Source: Verrucomicrobiota bacterium
GTDB lineage: Bacteria > Verrucomicrobiota > Verrucomicrobiia > Opitutales > Opitutaceae
DNA: 7,622 bases
Direction of reading: 5' to 3'
NCBI GenBank assembly: GCA_023391285.1
Contig: JAEWBF010000040.1
Location: forward strand, 1-7,622
Shown: positions 1-6,700 of the stretch, in pieces
Position numbering within the stretch: position 1 is the stretch's first letter
How the letters are laid out: each line of letters starts with the position of its first letter
The notes under the pieces: model-generated
What the model was told of the DNA's origin: nothing
Database searches by the model: none
The model's input: only the letters and a program-made list of their open reading frames with translations
Program-made: the position numbers and the translations under genes

Positions 1-294
1 GATCTTCACCGGGCTCTCCGACGCGCCCACCTCCAATCCCGCGAAGGGTTCTACCACCGGCACGACCACCTCCGTTTGCTCGATAATCCGCGGCGGCGGC
101 GGCTCCAACGGCAACGCCATCGGCTGCAAATCCGCAATCTCCACCGGTGCCTCCGCGCTGCCGTCCCGCTCGAAATGCGCAATCGCCCAAAACAGTCCGC
201 CCGTAAAACCCAGCCCCGCGATCACCGCCACAAGGCTGTCCAGCACACTGTCCGTCTGCAACTCCGGTCGGAAACGTTCGGCCATCGTGCTCAT
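1..294 (-). CDS. tonB: TonB-family energy transducer, N-terminal part (runs off left edge)
   Basis: Only the first 98 residues are in the window; the frame is open to position 1. TonB spans the periplasm and passes proton-motive energy from ExbB/ExbD to outer-membrane receptors. What is seen: a short cytoplasmic N-terminus (MSTMAERFRPELQTDSVLD), one hydrophobic helix at about residues 21-40 (VAVIAGLGFTGGLFWAIAHF), then an acidic and proline-rich stretch with a PPPP run at 65-68, as expected for the TonB periplasmic linker. The C-terminal receptor-binding domain is outside the window, so the family call rests on topology and on its place directly after exbD. Start choice: ATG at 294 has GAGGA 7 nt upstream, overlapping the exbD stop; a second ATG at 285 is a weaker alternative. 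It is the last visible gene of the operon. Another single-span, proline-rich periplasmic protein remains possible. Confidence 0.75.
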   Translation of the reverse strand, partial: MSTMAERFRPELQTDSVLDSLVAVIAGLGFTGGLFWAIAHFERDGSAEAPVEIADLQPMALPLEPPPPRIIEQTEVVVPVVEPFAGLEVGASESPVKI

Positions 295-301
295 CTGCCG
301 T

Positions 302-306
302 TCCTC
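302..306 (-). promoter_or_regulatory. Shine-Dalgarno of tonB, overlapping the exbD stop codon
   Basis: On the minus strand GAGGA lies 7 nt before the ATG at 294, and its first bases are part of the exbD TGA (307-305). This supports the 294 start and suggests translational coupling of tonB to exbD. Confidence 0.6.
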
Positions 307-712
307 AATCCGCCCGCGCCGTCGCGAACTGCACATTCTGAATCCCCGCTCGTTTCGCTTCCGTGTAAACCGACGCAAATACGCCCAGGCTCGACGCCCG
401 GTCACCCCGCACGATCACCGTCGGCGCGCGTCCGATCGCCGCCTGCTTCAACACCGTCGCCACCTGCTCCGGCTGAATTTCCTGCCCGTCGAAATAGATT
501 CGGTTGTCCGCCGTGATCGCCACCAGCAGCGCCCCTTGCTCGCTGCTGATCGAACCGCTCACATCCGGCTTCTGCACCTCCACGCCCGGATCGGCCACGA
601 AGGAGCTGCTCACCATCAAAAAAATCACCAGCACCATGATGCAGTCCACCATCGGCACCATGTCGATGTGGGTGCTTTCGAACCGGCTGTGCTGCGATCC
701 GCGCCCGATCAT
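305..712 (-). CDS. exbD: ExbD/TolR-family biopolymer transport protein
   Basis: 135 residues, the usual ExbD length. It is the peptidoglycan-facing, single-span subunit of the ExbB/ExbD proton channel that powers TonB. Seen: a short cytoplasmic N-terminus, the signature HIDMVPMVDCIMVLVIFLM (about residues 16-34) forming the transmembrane helix with the channel aspartate at D23 (equivalent of E. coli ExbD Asp25 by alignment of the P-x-x-D motif), then the periplasmic alpha/beta domain ending with ...GVFASVYTEAKRAGIQNVQF. Start choice: ATG at 712 overlaps the stop of the upstream exbB by 4 nt (ATGA) and has a consensus AGGAGG 8 nt before it. The frame is open much further upstream, to 1123, but that extension is low-complexity antisense-like Gly/Ala sequence lying over exbB and is not real. 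TolR is the other possible identity; TonB downstream favours ExbD. Confidence 0.93.
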   Translation of the reverse strand: MIGRGSQHSRFESTHIDMVPMVDCIMVLVIFLMVSSSFVADPGVEVQKPDVSGSISSEQGALLVAITADNRIYFDGQEIQPEQVATVLKQAAIGRAPTVIVRGDRASSLGVFASVYTEAKRAGIQNVQFATARAD

Positions 713-1209
713 GACGCCGCCCTCCTGCCCGTCCCGCGCTCCATCGCCGTCAACACCTGCACATGCCGCTGCACTTCGCGATGCGCCAAATACACCAGCA
801 ACAACGCCGGAATCGCCACCGCCAGCCCCGACTCCGTCGCCACCAGCACTTCCGAAATTCCTCGCGCCAATCCTTCCATCGATCGATCGCCGCCCGAGCC
901 CGCTAGACTCTCGAAGGTCTTCTCCATTCCGCTCACCGTTCCGAGCAGCCCCAGCAACGGCGCCGCCGCAATCATCGCTCCCAGCGTCATCCGCTGCCGG
1001 CGAAACGTTTCCTGCACTTCCATCCGCAGCCAGCGCAACGCCGAAGGATCTTCCGCCAGCTGCTCCTGCTCCGCCCGAATCGCCCGCCGCGACCTCCGCA
1101 ACGAAAGCAGCAATCGGAAACACCGCGAATACAACAGCACCGACAGCACCACGATCGGCACCATCACCACTCCGCCTTCTTCAAACAATTCGAGCAACGG
1201 TTTCATCAC
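709..1209 (-). CDS. exbB: ExbB/TolQ/MotA-family proton channel protein (short form)
   Basis: About 166 residues with three membrane helices: 12-35, 77-97 and 118-140. Shorter than E. coli ExbB (244 aa), but like the compact ExbB2 proteins of TtpC-type systems. Channel motifs are clear: APLLGLLGTVSGM (T91, equivalent to E. coli ExbB Thr148) and ISEVLVATESGLAVAIPAL, with E120 and T125 matching Glu176 and Thr181. It should form the pentameric inner-membrane channel around ExbD helices and drive TonB. Start is either GTG at 1209 (4-nt overlap with the upstream stop) or ATG at 1206 (1-nt overlap, TGATG). Neither has a clear Shine-Dalgarno, so expression probably depends on coupling to the upstream gene. 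The 3' end overlaps exbD by 4 nt. Confidence 0.92.
   Translation of the reverse strand: MMKPLLELFEEGGVVMVPIVVLSVLLYSRCFRLLLSLRRSRRAIRAEQEQLAEDPSALRWLRMEVQETFRRQRMTLGAMIAAAPLLGLLGTVSGMEKTFESLAGSGGDRSMEGLARGISEVLVATESGLAVAIPALLLVYLAHREVQRHVQVLTAMERGTGRRAAS
721..726 (-). promoter_or_regulatory. Consensus Shine-Dalgarno of exbD
   Basis: The minus strand reads AGGAGG, 8 nt before the ATG at 712, inside the end of the upstream exbB. It decides the exbD start against the much longer open frame upstream. Confidence 0.8.
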
Positions 1210-2642
1210 ACCAGTGCCGGCGCTTCATCGCTCGCCGTCGCCTTCAGTTTTGCCAGCTCCGCCGCCACCACGAATTCCAGCGCATGCCGTTCCAGCATCG
1301 CGAGGTTCTTGTGAATCCGATGCGCCAAAAATCCGTGCACCACCAGCGCCGGAATCGCGACCGCCAATCCCAGCTCCGTCGCCACCAGCACCTCCGAAAT
1401 ACCGCTCGAGAGTTTCCCCGCGTTGCCCGTGCCAAACACCGTGATCAACGCAAAGGTCTTCACCATCCCCACCACCGTGCCAAGCAATCCCATCAACGGC
1501 GCCGCCGTCGCAATCACCGCCAGCAGCGGCAATCGCCGCTCGAAATGCAACCGCTGCCCCAACAACACCGACTGCAAGCGCTCTTCCAAAATCCCTTTCG
1601 GCTCATCCCGGTGACGCAGTCCTTCGGAGAACAGTTCCCGCGTCGTCGCTCCCAGCGTGCTCAACGCCGCCTCCGCCTGCGCCCATGAACGCACCGACAG
1701 CGTCGCGAGAAACGCCTGCACCTTCTCCCGCGAATCCACTTTCATCTGCGCCACGTCGCGCAGCTTCCCAGCGATCAACAGCAGCGCCACGACGCCGACC
1801 CCGACGATGAAATACGCCACGACGCCGCCTTTTTTCACATGTTCTAGCCACGTTCCTTGCGTCTGCTGCAACCGCAAAGCCTTGCCGCCCGACGCGTCTG
1901 CAATCATCGCGCCGGCCTGGCCCGAAAACAACGCCGACGCTTGTTCGCGCGGCCAATTCGACAACGCATGGCTCGTCGGATACCGCGATCCGTCCCGCGT
2001 CCGCAACAACCCAGGACGCCCGTCATCCGGCAGGAAAAATGCCTCCGGTCCCGCAAACGCAATCGTGCCTTTCTCCACCAAGCTGGTCTCCGCGTTCAAC
2101 GCGCTGCCTTGCTCCACCCGCCCGCCCAGCATCCGCTCCGTCCGGTTCAACATCTCCTCCGCCACGTCCAACGCCGCCCGCAAATTCGGCCCGTCCCGGC
2201 TTTCTCCCAATTCACGTTCGAGCGCTTGCAACCGCTCGCCGATCAACTGCTCCTCCCCCGCCACCAATCCCCCCGTCAAAGCCCTCAGCGAATCCTGACT
2301 CAACGTCATGATATACGCCGCCGTTTTTCGCTGCGCATCCAGCTCCTGCAGCAGTTTCCGCCGATCGCTCCCCGCCGCCTCCGTTCCGGTTTCCAACCGC
2401 CGCACCTCCGTCTCCGCCGCAATCATCCGATCCTCCGCCGCGCGCATCTCGCGCAGAAACGGAGCCTTCTCTCCCATGATTCGTTCGCGCGTGCGCCCGA
2501 GTTCTTCCGTCGCTTGCCGGAACCGCTCCGCATACTGCTCCGCCGCCCGGGTCATCGTCGCATCGAAGTCGTCCGCCGCTCGGAGCAGCGGCGCCATGAT
2601 CATTAGCCCGGCGCAGAGTCGCGCGATCATTTGGAATTTCAT
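1206..2642 (-). CDS. TtpC-like long ExbB-family protein with large periplasmic coiled-coil domain
   Basis: 478 residues. N-terminal signal peptide (about 1-22, hydrophobic core AGLMIMAPLL, cleavage near RAA/DD). Next is a Glu/Arg/Ala-rich region, about 28-175, with coiled-coil character; a probable beta-rich segment at 190-255 (GTIAFAGPEAFFLPDDG and following); a first membrane helix at 273-292; and a cytoplasmic loop. The C-terminal MotA/TolQ/ExbB channel domain carries APLMGLLGTVVGM (T389) and ISEVLVATELGLAVAIPAL (E417, T422), the same channel residues as the short ExbB next door. This layout is that of TtpC, the extra ExbB-like subunit required by the Vibrio TonB2 system, where its periplasmic domain is thought to help TonB2 work. 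Signal-peptide ATG at 2642 lies 6 nt after the upstream stop; no good Shine-Dalgarno is visible. The family is firm; the TtpC assignment rests on domain order and operon order. Confidence 0.9.
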   Translation of the reverse strand: MKFQMIARLCAGLMIMAPLLRAADDFDATMTRAAEQYAERFRQATEELGRTRERIMGEKAPFLREMRAAEDRMIAAETEVRRLETGTEAAGSDRRKLLQELDAQRKTAAYIMTLSQDSLRALTGGLVAGEEQLIGERLQALERELGESRDGPNLRAALDVAEEMLNRTERMLGGRVEQGSALNAETSLVEKGTIAFAGPEAFFLPDDGRPGLLRTRDGSRYPTSHALSNWPREQASALFSGQAGAMIADASGGKALRLQQTQGTWLEHVKKGGVVAYFIVGVGVVALLLIAGKLRDVAQMKVDSREKVQAFLATLSVRSWAQAEAALSTLGATTRELFSEGLRHRDEPKGILEERLQSVLLGQRLHFERRLPLLAVIATAAPLMGLLGTVVGMVKTFALITVFGTGNAGKLSSGISEVLVATELGLAVAIPALVVHGFLAHRIHKNLAMLERHALEFVVAAELAKLKATASDEAPALV

Positions 2643-2648
2643 GATCGT

Positions 2649-3506
2649 TCAGCGTTGAATTGCTCCCGCGAGGCGCGCCGGCACCAGCACCAGCTCGGGA
2701 TCGTGTTGGTCGTTATAGATCGCGATCAATCGCTCGACCGCTTTCGCCGCCTCCGGCGCCGGCGTCCAACTCCACCGCTCCCCCGCCGGGGTGCCGAGCC
2801 ACGCCTTGCCGGTCGCCCGGTCCAGAACGTAGCCGTGGCTCAGCCCCCAATAGATCGTTTCAACTGCCTTTGAACCCGGCTCGCCTTGCAACTCCAGCAC
2901 TTCCTCCCCGCTGTTCACCGCTCCGTTGAACTGCGCACATCGGTTCAACACCGAAATCGTCAATTGCATCCGTTCGCCCGGACTCAGCTCGCCGCTCTCC
3001 AGACTCTTGAACGAAAACTCCAACGCCGACGCCAGCCGGGGCGGTAGCTTCGGCCGCAACGCCAGCAATTGCGCCGCCAGCTTCTTCATCCGCTCTTCCG
3101 TCGCCGCCAGATCCGCCGCGCCCGCTTCACGTTTCGCAGTCAGCGTCGCCAGCTCACTGCGCTCATCGGCCGTTTTCGCCCGCAGATGATCCCGGCGATC
3201 CTCGAGTAATTCCGCGCGTTCCTTCAACCCCTCCACCATCGCCCCGAGCAACCCGCGCTCGTTCTCCCATTCCGTCTCGATCCGCACCGTCTCCGCCCGC
3301 ACTTTCACCCACTCCGACGCTGCCTTTTCCACTGCCGCGATTTTTCCCGGCTCCGCCGCCGAAACCGCCAGCGTCGAGCAACCGAGCACCACCAACGGCA
3401 AATACAGCCAACGCCCGCGTGATGATGCGATCGCTGCAAAGGTTTCGTCGGCCGGCTGCGACCCGACTCGACACGCACGGGGACCAGACGTGACTGCGAG
3501 AGACAT
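2649..3506 (-). CDS. DUF3450-type periplasmic coiled-coil protein, first gene of the TonB operon
   Basis: 285 residues from the ATG at 3506. Hydrophobic segment 33-50 (WLYLPLVVLGCSTLAVSA) followed by AEPGK looks like a signal peptide ending near residue 51; VLGC at 40-43 is only a poor lipobox. Residues 55-150 are a charged heptad-like coiled coil; 155-200 is a helical region (RLASALEFSFKSLESGELSP, then an ISVLNRC segment); 205-280 looks beta-rich with conserved-style aromatic and glycine positions (IYWGLSHGYVLDRATGKAWL). This architecture, and its place just upstream of a TtpC-like gene, fit DUF3450, as in the Vibrio TonB2 operon. Role: probably a periplasmic partner of the TonB machine; exact function unknown. 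The start is uncertain. ATG 3506 leaves an unusually long 32-residue leader before the hydrophobic core, has no Shine-Dalgarno, and lies in an inverted-repeat block. No ATG, GTG or TTG is seen between it and the hydrophobic core. The frame stays open to 3644, but that part looks intergenic. Confidence 0.75.
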   Translation of the reverse strand: MSLAVTSGPRACRVGSQPADETFAAIASSRGRWLYLPLVVLGCSTLAVSAAEPGKIAAVEKAASEWVKVRAETVRIETEWENERGLLGAMVEGLKERAELLEDRRDHLRAKTADERSELATLTAKREAGAADLAATEERMKKLAAQLLALRPKLPPRLASALEFSFKSLESGELSPGERMQLTISVLNRCAQFNGAVNSGEEVLELQGEPGSKAVETIYWGLSHGYVLDRATGKAWLGTPAGERWSWTPAPEAAKAVERLIAIYNDQHDPELVLVPARLAGAIQR

Positions 3507-3579
3507 GGTTTGGGGAAGGGACAACGGGCGCCCAGACGAGCGCCCAACGGAAGGGGTGCGTCGAGAGCCGCAGGTCTGG
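3484..3579. repeat. Nested inverted repeats at the 5' end of the DUF3450 gene
   Basis: Outer arms 3484-3492 (CCAGACGTG) and 3571-3579 (CAGGTCTGG) are complementary at 8 of 9 positions. Between them an inner hairpin has a perfect 6-bp stem, 3526-3531 (GGGCGC) with 3540-3545 (GCGCCC), and an 8-nt loop. The block could be a folded leader RNA for the minus-strand operon or a REP-like repeat element. The arms are short for GC-rich DNA, so chance is possible. Confidence 0.35.
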
Positions 3580-3604
3580 CCGTTCCCGTCAACGCAACCG
3601 CGCA

Positions 3605-3616
3605 TGACAATTATCA
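3605..3616. promoter_or_regulatory. AT-rich imperfect palindrome, possible operator or minus-strand -10 box
   Basis: TGACAATTATCA is palindromic at 10 of 12 positions and is the most AT-rich spot in a GC-rich region. Read on the minus strand it contains GATAAT (3615-3610), 5 of 6 matches to a sigma70 -10 box about 100 nt before the DUF3450 start, but no good -35 box lies 16-18 bp upstream. It has some likeness to a Fur-type half site (TGATAAT), but the other half matches poorly, so I do not call a Fur box. Confidence 0.35.
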
Positions 3617-3637
3617 CGATCCCTCGCGTTCGCCGCC

Positions 3638-3665
3638 TTGCCACCTTTCAGCGCCCCCCTTAAAA
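3638..3665 (+). promoter_or_regulatory. Candidate sigma70-type promoter of the sensor kinase gene
   Basis: TTGCCA at 3638-3643 (5 of 6 to TTGACA) is followed after 16 bp by TTTAAA at 3660-3665 (4 of 6 to TATAAT). Transcription would start near 3672, leaving a leader of about 70 nt before the ATG at 3744. Consensus matching only. Confidence 0.4.
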
Positions 3666-3729
3666 CCACACCGACCCCGCCAATCGCCGCGTCCGGCCAC
3701 GCCCCGAGTTCAATCCGTCACGCCCGCCC

Positions 3730-3735
3730 GAAGGG
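3730..3735 (+). promoter_or_regulatory. Shine-Dalgarno of the sensor kinase gene
   Basis: GAAGGG lies 8 nt before the ATG at 3744 and supports this start over the in-frame ATG codons at 3762 and 3768. Confidence 0.55.
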
Positions 3736-3743
3736 TTTCCTTA

Positions 3744-6700
3744 ATGCTGCCCCATCCGCGAATGCCCATGGTGATCAGCGCCTTCGTCGCTCTTTTCGCC
3801 GCGACAACCGCGCCCCGGCTCGCCGCCGCATTCGGTCCCGCGCACGCGGTGTCTTTTATCCACCCAACCGGCGCCGGCGCGACGAAGAGCGACACCCGCT
3901 CCGTCACCCGCAGCTCCGACGGCACCGTCATCGTCGGTTCAAACACCCTCGCCGCATTCGACGGCGCGCGTTGGCAACCGATCGAAATCCCCGCCGCCTA
4001 CGGTTTCCGCGCCCTCGCCCCCGCCGCACCCGAATTCCCTCACCGCGTTTGGGTCGGCGCCATCGGCGCGATCGGCTACACAGAGAAAAAGGCGTCCGGC
4101 GAATGGCACTACACGTCCTTGCTGCCGCAACTCGCCGCCGCCGGCATTCGCACGATCCGCGACGTCTGGTCCGTCCGTGCGCTCGGTTCCGGCGCCGTCT
4201 GGATCACGGATCACCACGCGTTTCGGTGGACGCCGCCCACCGCTGGGACGGGCGGACACTTCGACGTCTGGCACCTGCCCGCAAACTCCCGCCTTTCTCT
4301 CTTCGGCGGCGGCGAATCCGCGTGGCTTCATCAAAACAAGGTCGGACTCCTTCGCATCACCCCCACGGATCCACCCTCCGTCATCATTCCCGAAGCCCTC
4401 CTGCCCGACCGCCCCGTGACTTGGCTCGTCCCTTCGCCCGGCTCTCCCGACACGCTCTTGCTCGGCCTCGACGACGACGCGTTCCGCTGGACCGAATCCG
4501 CCGGCTTCGAGCGCTTGGAATCCCTTTCCAACGCACTCCACAGATCGCTCCCCACCGACGCCGTCCGTCTCGACGAAGATCGCATCGCCGTCTCCACCTT
4601 CAACAACGGCGTCTTCATCGCCACCACCCGCGGCGAGCTCCTGTCCCACCTCGCCGCCGAAACCGGTCTCGCCGACAACAGCATCTACTCGCTCTTTGCC
4701 GACGGCGATCGACTGTGGGCCGCCTCACCCTCCGGCCTCATCCGCATCGACGGCGCCGGCCGCAGCGCATTTTTCGACCGACACGCTTCCCTCGATGGCG
4801 GCCGCCCGCTCGACGTCGTCGAACACGACCAACGCACCTACGTGCTGACCACCCGCAATCTCTCGCGCAGCGATGATCCTTCGTTTGCCACGCCTCTCGA
4901 ACAATCCCTGCGCGCCAACGGTGTCTTCTCCGACCTGCTGCCATCGCCCGATGGCTTGTGGATCGCAGGCTTCGGCGGAATCTGGCGGAGCGACGGCGAC
5001 GCTTTTCGACACGAATACATTGCCTCGGCCGATATCAGCCGCCTCTGCCCCACCGCCCGCTTTCCTCGCGGTCTCCTCTTCCTCGAAGGATATCGCCTGA
5101 AACTTCTCGTGCCTTCCACGCGTGGCGGTTGGGTGGATCGCGATCTCGGAGTCGAGTTGCCCGACTCTCCGGTGTCATTGTTCGAGGACATTCATGGCGA
5201 GGTCTGGGTCTCCACCATGACGCAGGGCATTCAGCACTTCAGCTGGAACCCGTCCGCTCCCGATCACGCGCCCACGCTGCAACTCGACCGCTCCTATCGC
5301 TTCGGCCGCGGCTTGCCTCAACCCGCCGGACGCACCGTCCTCGCGCCGCTCGGCGGACGTCTCTTCGTTTTCGCCGACTCCGGCATTCTGGCCCTTCGCC
5401 CCGACAAGCTCGGCTTCGAACCCGTCGCTGAACTCGCTTCCTTTCTCGCCATCGCCACCACTCGTCCTTCGTCGAAGCACCCAGCCCACTGGCTCGTGCA
5501 ATCCCGTCTCGCCGCTTCGTCCGGACTCTACTCCGTGCTCCGCATCGAAACAGAAACCGACGAACTTCGTCCTACCCCCGTCGAAATTCCAGGTCTCGAT
5601 CTCCTCGGCCCGCCTCACGCCATCGCTTTCGCCGGAAACGCGCTGTGGATCGGCAGCCATCGCGGCTGGTTGCGCACGCCCGCGTCCTCGCTCGCGTCAC
5701 CGCCTTCCGTGCCGGAGCCGCCTTTGCGCCTCCTCTCATCCGGCCAATCCAAACCTTTCATCTTTCAGTTCGCTCACCCTGCCGCCGCCGGCGGCCCTCC
5801 TCTCCTTTACCAATCCCGACTCGATCCCAACGCCGACTGGTCAGCCCCGAGCCGCACTGTCGAACGCAGCTTCGAAAACCTCGCTCCGCAAAACTACCGC
5901 TTCGAAGTGCGTGTCCTCGACCGCTTCGGTCGCGCCAGCCCGGTCGCCCATCACGAATTCATCGTGCTCGCCCCCTGGTGGAAAACCGCTCCCGCACTCA
6001 TTGCCGGCGCGCTCCTCTTTGCCACGATCGTCACCGCCACCGCCCGCTGGCAGCTCGCGCGTCTGCGCCGCCACAACGAACACCTCAACCGCCTCGTCGC
6101 CGAACGCACCCGTCAAATCGAACTCGCGAGCACCGCCAAGAGCGAATTCCTCGACAACGTCAGCCACGAGATCCGCAATCCGCTCAACGGCCTCACCGGC
6201 TTGCTCGCGATGTTGAACGAGGACCGGCTCGACGCGCGCGAACGCGAACTCACCCGCTCCCTCAAATCCGTCGCCTCCAACCTCACCCAGGTCTTCGAAG
6301 AGGTTCTTCAATTCTCGAAGCTCGAATACGGCTACGGCCGCCTCGACCGCCGGCCTTTCGCCTTGCGGCCGCTCCTCGATGAGGTGGTCGCGTTGTTCAC
6401 CGCTCAAGCGCGCCAGGCCGGCTGCGCCCTTCATCTCGTCTGGCCCCACGGACTCGTCGATGGCTTCGAAGGCGATCCCGATAAGATCAAAACCATCGCC
6501 GTCAACTTCGTCGCCAACGCGCTCAAATACGCTCCCGGCGCCCCCGTCGAGATCCGCGTCGAAGCCACCGGCGAAAACGACGGCTTGGTCGATCTCTACC
6601 TCGACGTCGCCGACCACGGCCCCGGTGTGCCTTTCGAAGAACAGGAGCTCATTTTCAAGAAATTCGTCCGCGGCCGCAGCGCCCGCGCCAGCAACATCGC

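Larger units (their letters stand above)
3507..3743. other. Divergent intergenic control region
   Basis: 237 bp between the annotated starts of the DUF3450 gene and the sensor kinase. It must hold promoters for both directions. Seen in it: the right half of an inverted-repeat block (to 3579), an AT-rich imperfect palindrome (3605-3616), a promoter-like pair on the plus strand (3638-3665), and a ribosome-binding site (3730-3735). No convincing small gene is present; the open frames crossing it read as low-complexity, arginine-rich sequence. Confidence 0.7.

Noticed and set aside
713..1123. N-terminal extension of exbD to an ATG at 1123
   Set aside because: It would overlap all of the exbB channel helices and read as Gly/Ala/Asp-rich filler; the AGGAGG at 721-726 and ATGA overlap fix the start at 712.
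287..1688. Long plus-strand open frames opposite exbD and both exbB genes
   Set aside because: Products are Pro/Ser/Ala/Arg low complexity, while the minus strand carries textbook ExbD and ExbB motifs.
3605..3619. Fur box
   Set aside because: One half resembles TGATAAT, but the second half matches only about 3 of 7 positions, so iron regulation cannot be called from this.
3507..3644. N-terminal extension of the DUF3450 gene to an ATG at 3644
   Set aside because: It would put about 78 non-hydrophobic, Arg/Gly/Ser-rich residues before the signal peptide and cross the likely promoter region.
3638..4876. A 412-codon open frame on the plus strand in another phase
   Set aside because: Its product is almost wholly Arg/Pro/His-rich, typical of an out-of-phase reading of the overlapping kinase gene, which has clear domains.
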